Assembly: GCF_009708215.1 (NCBI RefSeq)
Contig: NZ_CP046175.1
Coordinates: 1,302,001 to 1,366,000, forward strand
Source: Occultella kanbiaonis
GTDB lineage: Bacteria; Actinomycetota; Actinomycetes; Actinomycetales; Beutenbergiaceae
Direction: 5' to 3'
Length of the DNA: 64,000 nt
Below, one piece after another: positions 53,153 to 61,451 of the stretch; position 1 is the stretch's first letter, and the number at the start of each line of letters is the position of its first letter. Under the pieces are notes generated by a model. It did no database searches. It saw only the letters and a program-made list of their open reading frames with translations, and had not been told where the DNA came from. Position numbers and translations under genes: made by a program.

Positions 53153-53326
53153 CTACGGCCCCCAACCACCGTTCATAGTCCTGCCGCGCAGCGTCACGCG
53201 CGGATGCATCTTGGCCTGGTTCGTGCCGATAGTGTCGGTCGCCTCGCTCGGAGCGAACATCTCAGCGACGAAGCCGCGGACGGCTCGCCATGCCCGCGCG
53301 TACCAGGCGGATGGTGTCCTTCTCAT
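53153..53326 (-). CDS. Small uncharacterised protein, 57 aa
   Basis: ATG at 53326 to TAG at 53153. AAAGGGG lies 8 bases upstream of the ATG. The product is basic and Trp/Arg-rich at the start (RRTPSAWYARAWRAVRGF), then VAEMFAPSEATDTIG and a basic C-terminal end (TLRGRTMNGGWGP). About 77% of codons end in G or C, somewhat lower than its neighbours. No family recognised. It occupies most of what would otherwise be a long empty stretch between the acetyltransferase and purH, and has its own direct-repeat element upstream (53361-53382). Confidence 0.5.
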   Translation of the reverse strand: MRRTPSAWYARAWRAVRGFVAEMFAPSEATDTIGTNQAKMHPRVTLRGRTMNGGWGP

Positions 53327-53360
53327 GTCCGTACCCCTTTGTCCGGCCAGTCCTGAACAA

Positions 53361-53382
53361 GACTTGACCAGTACTTTACCAG
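53361..53382 (-). repeat. Tandem 11-base direct repeat upstream of the 57-aa gene
   Basis: GACTTGACCAG (53361-53371) followed directly by TACTTTACCAG (53372-53382), 9 of 11 identical. One helical turn apart, AT-richer than its surroundings, 35 bases upstream of the small gene. Candidate operator or promoter element. Confidence 0.4.
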
Positions 53383-53449
53383 GGGGACGCAGTCCCGCGA
53401 CAGGGATCGGCGACCCGACCCACCCGGGCGAGCCGCCGCCGTCGGGCGC

Positions 53450-53548
53450 TAGACTGGCCGCGGTCGTGACTGGCGTCAGAGGTGGAGCACCACCTGGGAG
53501 CGGCCGAAGGATCGAATCTGTAGCGCACCGATCGCCTGGGTGCCGCGG
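53450..53548 (+). promoter_or_regulatory. ZTP (pfl) riboswitch and promoter controlling purH
   Basis: A -10 box TAGACT (53450-53455) places the transcript start at about 53461. The following RNA has the conserved ZTP aptamer parts: CGTGACTGGCG (53465-53475), then a hairpin GGTGG-AGCA-CCACC leading into TGGGAGCGG (53481-53503), a variable linker, and CGCCTGGG (53533-53540), the pseudoknot-side strand. The aptamer senses ZTP/AICAR (ZMP), which builds up when 10-formyl-THF is short; PurH consumes AICAR, so the pairing is logical. Downstream, GCGAC (53568-53572) can pair with GTCGC (53582-53586), with no U-run, so control may be translational or Rho-type. purH AGGAG is at 53607-53611. Confidence 0.9.
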
Positions 53549-53620
53549 TGGTGCACATCATCGTCGAGCGACTCGTCTCGGGTCGCGCCATTCGGACCAT
53601 CGAACCAGGAGTTCACGCCC

Positions 53621-55207
<1,587 letters not shown>

Positions 55208-55236
55208 CCGGCCTCGCGAGCGGGCGCCCGTCCGTG

Positions 55237-56481
55237 TCAGAGCACGACGGCGGAGCGTAGTTTCGTCGTCGGCTCCGCCGCGAGCACGGGGTCGAGCCGG
55301 GCGAGGTCGGTGCCGCTGAGCAGTCTGCGGACGGCGGCCACCTCGCGGGGGGCGTCGGCGATCACCGCGCCGACGAGGGCGTCATCCTCCAGCGCCAGGG
55401 TGGTCCACGGGCCCGCGCCGACCTCACCGCGGTCGACGAGCCGCACCGGCGCACCGTCCGTGCCGTGGAGTCGCCCGAACACGGTCAGGTGGTGCCCGAG
55501 CTGGGTCGAGTACACGTAGGGTGCGGGCTCCGGCGTGCCCTCGTCGTCGACGCCGAGCAGGGCCCGCGCCAGCGGCGCGGGGTCGCTCAGGGCGGCGGAC
55601 CAGTGGCCTCCGGGCACCCGGCCGAGGGTGGGGTGCGGCCGTGCCGCCACGTCTCCGACCGCCCACACCCCGGGCGTAGCCGTGGCGCCGCCCGCGTCGA
55701 CGCGTAGGTGCCCGGAGGCCTCCCGGGTCACGGCATCCCCGAGCCAGTCGGTGGCCGGGCGCGCGCCGATGGCGCACAGCACCACGTCCGCGGCGAACCC
55801 GCGGCCGTCGGCGAGGTGCACGCCGTCGGCCTCCACCCGGGCGACGGTGGCGTCGGTGTGCAGGTCCACCCCGGCTTCGGCGTACCACGGCGTGGTGCGC
55901 CCGCCCAGGTCGGGACCCAGTTGGCGACCCAGGGGAGTGGGCCCGGCCTCGAGCACGGTCACCGCGCTGCCCGCGGCCGCGGCGACCCCGGCCACCTCGG
56001 CACCGATCCACCCGGCGCCGACCACGACGAGCCGCGCACCCGGTGTGATCGTGGCCCGCAGCGCGTCGGCGTCGGCTGCGGAGTGCAGGACCAGGGCGTG
56101 ATCCCAGCCGTGCGGGCGCAGCGGCCGGGACCCGGTGGCCACCACGACGGCGTCCGCGGCGAGTTCGGCGCCGTCGGACAGGCGCACGGTGAGCCCGTCG
56201 CCGGTACGGCGCACCCCGGCGGCCGGGGCCGTCAGGCGGGTCTCGTCGGCGAGGGAGCTCAGGTCGTAGCCGAGGTCGTCCGCCAGCCACAGCGGCGTCG
56301 CGCGGGTGAGGAGTTCCTTGGACAGCGGCGGACGGTCGTACGGGGGCACGCCCTCGTCCCCCAGCAGCGTCAGGTGCCCGGCGTAGCCCTGCGCGCGCAA
56401 CTCGGCGACGGTGCGCAGCCCGGCGAGCCCGGCACCCACCACCACGATCCGGTTCGGACGCCGGCCGGTGGTGTGACTCAC
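55237..56481 (-). CDS. FAD-dependent NAD(P)H oxidoreductase (ferredoxin/rubredoxin reductase type)
   Basis: 414 residues, pyridine nucleotide-disulphide reductase class I fold. FAD site RIVVVGAGLAGLRTVAELRA (GxGxxG) and NAD site RLVVVGAGWIGAEVAGVAAA; GDEGVPPYDRPPLSK is the ferredoxin reductase-type second FAD motif; PGVWAVGDVAARPHP is the late FAD-binding block. No CxxC redox pair, so it works by direct transfer to an electron carrier or an oxygenase. Frames extending further upstream run into a divergent gene. GTG at 56481, TACCGT (56494-56489) 7 bases before it: leaderless. Convergent with purH. Confidence 0.92.
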   Translation of the reverse strand: MSHTTGRRPNRIVVVGAGLAGLRTVAELRAQGYAGHLTLLGDEGVPPYDRPPLSKELLTRATPLWLADDLGYDLSSLADETRLTAPAAGVRRTGDGLTVRLSDGAELAADAVVVATGSRPLRPHGWDHALVLHSAADADALRATITPGARLVVVGAGWIGAEVAGVAAAAGSAVTVLEAGPTPLGRQLGPDLGGRTTPWYAEAGVDLHTDATVARVEADGVHLADGRGFAADVVLCAIGARPATDWLGDAVTREASGHLRVDAGGATATPGVWAVGDVAARPHPTLGRVPGGHWSAALSDPAPLARALLGVDDEGTPEPAPYVYSTQLGHHLTVFGRLHGTDGAPVRLVDRGEVGAGPWTTLALEDDALVGAVIADAPREVAAVRRLLSGTDLARLDPVLAAEPTTKLRSAVVL

Positions 56482-56555
56482 GCCCCCCACGGTACCGCCG
56501 CCGTCGGCGAGTGGGCGCAGCGGGAGATGTCCGGCCCCGGTGGCACGATCGAGGG

Positions 56556-57128
56556 ATGGCGATCGAGATCCGTCCCGCGGCTTCGTTCGACGACGTCCGG
56601 ACCCTGGTCGGCCCCAAGCGGCCCGACGCGAACGTCTGCTGGTGCTTGAGCTACCGGATCCCGTCGAAGGAGAACCTCGCGCTGGTCGGCCCCGAGCGTG
56701 GTGAGCGAGTTGCGGAGCTCGTGCGGCAGGACCAGGCGCCCGGGGTCCTCGCCTACGACGGCGGGAACGTCGTCGGCTGGGCCGCGGTCCATCCGCGGGC
56801 AGACACGAGTTTCGCCCGCAACCGCAGGATCCCGCACGTCGACGAGGTCGACGTGTGGTCGGTGTGGTGCATCCGGGTCCGGCCCGGGCACCGCGGGCGG
56901 GGGATCTCGCACGACCTGCTCCGCGGCGCCATGGAGTTCGCCCGCAGTCACGGCGCACCCGCCATCGAGGGTTACCCGGTGGACAACGACGGGAAGAAGG
57001 TGGACCTCACGATGGCGTACGTCGGCACCCGCGCACTCTTCGAGCGGGCCGGCTTCGTCAAGGCCGCGGACACCACGTCGGTGCTCAACGGGTTCCCGCG
57101 CGTGCTCATGCGTCTGGATCTGCGCTGA
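56556..57128 (+). CDS. GNAT family acetyltransferase
   Basis: 190 residues. VDVWSVWCIRVRPGHRGRGI is the core with acetyl-CoA loop R-x2-G-R-G; SHDLLRGAMEFARSHGAPAI follows; the distal part is RALFERAGFVKAADTTSVLN. CWCLSYRIPSKENLAL near the N-terminus has a Cys pair seen in a subgroup of unknown substrate (the DUF-like 'GCWC' GNATs). ATG at 56556, CACGAT (56544-56549) 6 bases before: leaderless. Confidence 0.88.
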   Translation: MAIEIRPAASFDDVRTLVGPKRPDANVCWCLSYRIPSKENLALVGPERGERVAELVRQDQAPGVLAYDGGNVVGWAAVHPRADTSFARNRRIPHVDEVDVWSVWCIRVRPGHRGRGISHDLLRGAMEFARSHGAPAIEGYPVDNDGKKVDLTMAYVGTRALFERAGFVKAADTTSVLNGFPRVLMRLDLR

Positions 57129-57147
57129 CCGGTCGACTCGCCCGCGG

Positions 57148-57708
57148 TCAGGGAGCCGGCCGGACGAGGTTCGCCGGGACCACGTCGACCGGAAACGGCA
57201 GGCGAAGTGCCGCACGCTCGTCGCCGGCCACGTCCGCGCTCGTGACGTAGGCGCCGTCGATCAGGTCGAGCGCGACGAGCGACGGTGCCTTCGGGTCGAT
57301 GACCCAGTACGACTGCACGCCGCATTCTTCGTACTTCGAGCGCTTGAGCACCAGGTCCTTGCGCCGGGTGGACGGTGAGAGCACCTCGACCGCCAGGGTG
57401 AGCGGTGCGGTGACGTTCTTCTCGCCGACGTCATCGTTGCCCACCACGAGCAGGTCCGGCTGCAGCGACGTCCGGAGGTCCGGCCGCCAGTCCAGCGGGG
57501 CGAGGAACACCTCCTGGCCGGGTGGGCACGCGGCGCGCAGCAGCAGGTAGAGGTTCCCGATCGCCCGTTGGTGCACGGGCACCGGCGCTGGGGTCACGAG
57601 CAGCAACCCGTCGAGGAGTTCGTACTGCAGCCCGTCGTCGGGCAACCGGTCGAGGTCATCGACCGTCCACTCCTCGCCCGTGCGCGGCATCGCCGTCATG
57701 ACACCCAT
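57148..57708 (-). CDS. Uma2 family (DUF820) protein, PD-(D/E)xK nuclease fold
   Basis: 186 residues. The fold's acidic residues are in PDLLVVGNDD and LAVEVLSPSTRRKDLVLKRS, and YEECGVQSYWVIDPKAPSLV is the conserved Uma2 block. Uma2 proteins are abundant in cyanobacteria and actinobacteria; their role is unknown (putative endonuclease). GTG or ATG choices exist; I use ATG 57708, five bases after GGGAGGAGC. The 140 bases upstream hold a partial palindrome (57734-57753, central GTCATGAC) that could be an operator. Confidence 0.85.
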   Translation of the reverse strand: MGVMTAMPRTGEEWTVDDLDRLPDDGLQYELLDGLLLVTPAPVPVHQRAIGNLYLLLRAACPPGQEVFLAPLDWRPDLRTSLQPDLLVVGNDDVGEKNVTAPLTLAVEVLSPSTRRKDLVLKRSKYEECGVQSYWVIDPKAPSLVALDLIDGAYVTSADVAGDERAALRLPFPVDVVPANLVRPAP

Positions 57709-57849
57709 GATGCTCCTCCCGACTTCGCCTGTCATCGGTCGTCATGACCCGATCATGCCGGGAGGACACCTGACGGTCGTGCGCTGTCCACAGGCGGCTT
57801 CTCCGGCAGCGACCAGGTGTGGGCCGGTCCGGCGAGTACGCTCGCATCT

Positions 57850-58158
57850 GTGACCGTTCCGACGAGCGCGCCGGCCGACGTGCCGATCCCGACGCAGCCA
57901 CGCAGCCACGCCGTGATGTGGGTGGCGCTGCTCGCGATGGTCCTGATCGTGGCGTCGTCGTTCCTGATCGGTGCGCGGGCGGCGTCCCTCATGTTCGCGG
58001 CCGAGCTCGTGGTGCTGGCGATCGTCCGGGCCGTCGCGCCCCGGCCCGGTCCCTACGGCATCTCGGCACGCTCACGCGGCTTCGACGTGGCGTTCCTGGT
58101 GGTCACGGGCCTGGCGATGGCGGTGTTCGCCGTCACCGCGCCGGCTGGGGCCATCTGA
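57850..58158 (+). CDS. DUF3017 family membrane protein
   Basis: 102 residues: a 20-residue polar N-terminus, then three spans (AVMWVALLAMVLIVASSFLI; ASLMFAAELVVLAIVRAV; FDVAFLVVTGLAMAVFAVTA). RAVAPRPGPYGISARSRGFD is the conserved DUF3017 loop. In many actinobacteria it sits near folD/mdh, as here. GTG at 57850 with TACGCT (57837-57842) 7 bases before it: probably leaderless. Confidence 0.82.
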   Translation: MTVPTSAPADVPIPTQPRSHAVMWVALLAMVLIVASSFLIGARAASLMFAAELVVLAIVRAVAPRPGPYGISARSRGFDVAFLVVTGLAMAVFAVTAPAGAI

Positions 58159-58189
58159 CCTGATCTCACACGCGGCGTGCCGGCCCGGG

Positions 58190-58225
58190 CGCCGGACGCA
58201 CGCTCCGTGGTGCGTGCGTCCGGCG
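58190..58225. terminator. Bidirectional hairpin between the DUF3017 gene and the aquaporin gene
   Basis: CGCCGGACGCACGC (58190-58203) and GCGTGCGTCCGGCG (58212-58225) form a perfect 14 bp stem with loop TCCGTGGT, between two convergent genes. Confidence 0.8.
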
Positions 58226-58235
58226 GTCAGAGCGA

Positions 58236-59369
58236 TCAGGGGCGAGTGGTGCCCTCGGGCGTCGGCGCCCCGTCGTCGTGGTCGTCCTCGGCGTCGTCGT
58301 CCGAGGTACCGCCGGCCCGGTCGGTCTCGTCCGCGTCCTCGTCGTCAACCTCGGCATCGTCGACCTCGGCCTCGTCGACCTCGGTCCAGTTGACGACCTC
58401 GTCGGGCCCATCGGCCGTCTCGTCGAGGGTGACCGACGCGGCGCCGTGCGTGGCGGCCCCGTCCTCGGCCTCGTCGGCGTCGTCGACCTCGTCGTACTCC
58501 TCGTCGTCGTCGTCCTCGTCCTCGTAGTCATCGTCGTCGTACTCGGCGACGGGCAGGGGCTCGGGCGCGAACACCGTGAACAGCAGCGCGGTGATGGCCC
58601 CGCCGAGCAGCGGTGCCACCCAGAACAGCCACACCTGACCGAGCGCCCAGCTCTCCGAGAAGACCGCGATCGCGGTGGCGCGGGCCGGGTTCATCGCGCC
58701 GCCGGCCACGAACGCGGTAGCCACCGAGAGCAGGCCGTAGAAGAGGCCGGTCACGATCGCCGCCGAGTAGCCGCGGCGGAGCGAGGTCGTGGTGCGGGTG
58801 ACGGCGAGCGCCACCGCCACGAACAGGGCCGTGGCGACGACCTCGACGATCAGGACCTGCAGCATCGTGGTGCTGATCGCCCCGGTCGAGGCGCGGGCGA
58901 AGGTCGAGTTCTCGCCGAAGCCGCTCGCGGACTGTGCGAACAGAGCGCGCACCGAGGTCAGCTGCAGCTGTGTGGGCAGTTCGGCGGGAGTCGTGATGAA
59001 CAGCAACGCGGCGGCGGCGACGGCACCGGCGACCTGTGCCACCCAGTACGGCAGGAGCGCGGACCAGGACAGCCGGCCGGTGATCGCAGCCCCGAGCGTC
59101 AGCGCCGGGTTGAAGTGGCCGCCCGAGATGTACACGAACATGGCCATCGCGGCCATCAGTGCCACGCCCCAGGCGAGCGCCTCGGCCACCTGGTCGGCGT
59201 TGAAGAGGATCCCCCCGTAGACCGCGAGGCCGAGGCCGAGGAACACGAGGATGAACGTGCCGACGAACTCGGCACCGAGGCGTTCGCCCAGCGAGCGGGG
59301 CCGCTCCGCGACGTACGCGTCGTCCGCCACGCCGTGGTCGGTATCGTCAACGATGGTGGTGCTGGTCAT
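58236..59369 (-). CDS. Aquaporin/MIP channel with long hyper-acidic C-terminal tail
   Basis: 377 residues. Six spans with both NPA motifs: GGHFNPALTLG (first half-helix) and GGAMNPARATAI (second, with the Arg of the selectivity filter). This marks a water- or glycerol-conducting MIP. Beyond the last span, about 110 residues are almost entirely Asp/Glu with short Tyr/Val/Ala spacers (YDDDDYEDEDDDDEEYDEV) and end with APTPEGTTRP. Typical bacterial MIPs are about 230-280 residues and lack such a tail. It would be cytoplasmic. The coding DNA there is a GTC/CTC-like repeat, so replication slippage could vary its length. Start ATG 59369 (weak Shine-Dalgarno). Divergent from mdh. Confidence 0.88.
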   Translation of the reverse strand: MTSTTIVDDTDHGVADDAYVAERPRSLGERLGAEFVGTFILVFLGLGLAVYGGILFNADQVAEALAWGVALMAAMAMFVYISGGHFNPALTLGAAITGRLSWSALLPYWVAQVAGAVAAAALLFITTPAELPTQLQLTSVRALFAQSASGFGENSTFARASTGAISTTMLQVLIVEVVATALFVAVALAVTRTTTSLRRGYSAAIVTGLFYGLLSVATAFVAGGAMNPARATAIAVFSESWALGQVWLFWVAPLLGGAITALLFTVFAPEPLPVAEYDDDDYEDEDDDDEEYDEVDDADEAEDGAATHGAASVTLDETADGPDEVVNWTEVDEAEVDDAEVDDEDADETDRAGGTSDDDAEDDHDDGAPTPEGTTRP

Positions 59370-59448
59370 GAGTATCCCGTCGAGAGAGGGCGTGATCGGG
59401 GCCTAGCCTCTCACCCCGGGCTGGGAGTCCGCTGAACGTGGACGCTGA

Positions 59449-60609
<1,161 letters not shown>

Positions 60610-60633
60610 GCCGGTCCTGACCCGCGAACGCCC

Positions 60634-60670
60634 GACGGCGCCCGCCCACCTCGTGTGGACGGGCGCCGTC
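60634..60670. terminator. Hairpin after mdh
   Basis: GACGGCGCCCG (60634-60644) pairs perfectly with CGGGCGCCGTC (60660-60670) around a 15-base loop with an inner CCAC/GTGG pair. Convergent with the DUF308 gene, so it may serve both. Confidence 0.75.
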
Positions 60671-60698
60671 GTCGTTGCTGCTGGAGGGGCGTCCCGCG

Positions 60699-61280
60699 CT
60701 ACGGCGCGGGCGTCTCGACCGAGCGGCCGACGGCGCGCACGCTCAGGCCGATCAGCACCAGCACGATCCCGGCGAGCAGGGCGTAGATGCCGAGCAGGAT
60801 CCCGAAGGTGGTGGCGGCGACGCCCGGGGCCGCCACCAGGAAGATGCCGAACGCCAGGGTGATCACGCCGAACGCGAGTCCGAGCGTCCAGGCCGCGCCG
60901 AGGCTCTTGCGGCCGCGCACGGCGGAGATCCCGAGGATCAGTCCGCCGATGATGGCCCAGACGCCTGCCACGATGAGCAGGATCTCGGTCCCGACCGCGG
61001 GCCGAACGATCAGGAACACGCCGGCGACCGCGCCGAGGATCCCGAAGAAGATCTCGGAGCCGGCTCCGGGTGTACCCCGGGTGCGGATGCCGTGGACGAT
61101 CGCGAGGACGCCGTCGACGGCCCAGAAGATGCCCAGGAGCAGGACGAACGCGGTCAGGACCTTGTCCGGCCAGACCAGGGCGAGGATGCCGAAGACGATC
61201 GCGATGGCCCCGCGGAGCGCCAGGTAGTACCAGGCCCCCTTGGCGAGGTTGGAGACGAGATTGGTTGGCGACTCGGACAC
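60699..61280 (-). CDS. DUF308 (HdeD-like) membrane protein
   Basis: 193 residues with six spans in three hairpins (AWYYLALRGAIAIVFGILAL, VLTAFVLLLGIFWAVDGVLA, IFFGILGAVAGVFLIVRPAV, LLIVAGVWAIIGGLILGISA, WTLGLAFGVITLAFGIFLVA, TFGILLGIYALLAGIVLVLI), the repeat pattern of DUF308/HdeD. HdeD helps acid resistance in E. coli; here the role is unknown. GTG at 61280 with AGGAG 5-6 bases upstream. Confidence 0.85.
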   Translation of the reverse strand: MSESPTNLVSNLAKGAWYYLALRGAIAIVFGILALVWPDKVLTAFVLLLGIFWAVDGVLAIVHGIRTRGTPGAGSEIFFGILGAVAGVFLIVRPAVGTEILLIVAGVWAIIGGLILGISAVRGRKSLGAAWTLGLAFGVITLAFGIFLVAAPGVAATTFGILLGIYALLAGIVLVLIGLSVRAVGRSVETPAP

Positions 61281-61451
61281 GGTTGCTCCTGCTCTCTCCC
61301 CCTGGCGGAAGTGACGTACGCCATTGATACCACCGGTGCCCGCCCCGCGGTCCGTGCCACGCGGCGGCAGGAGCCGGTATGGACACGGCCCGGATCCGGC
61401 TACGGTTGTCCGTGGTCACGTCCGCCACCGACATCGGAGTCAGAATCCGCC

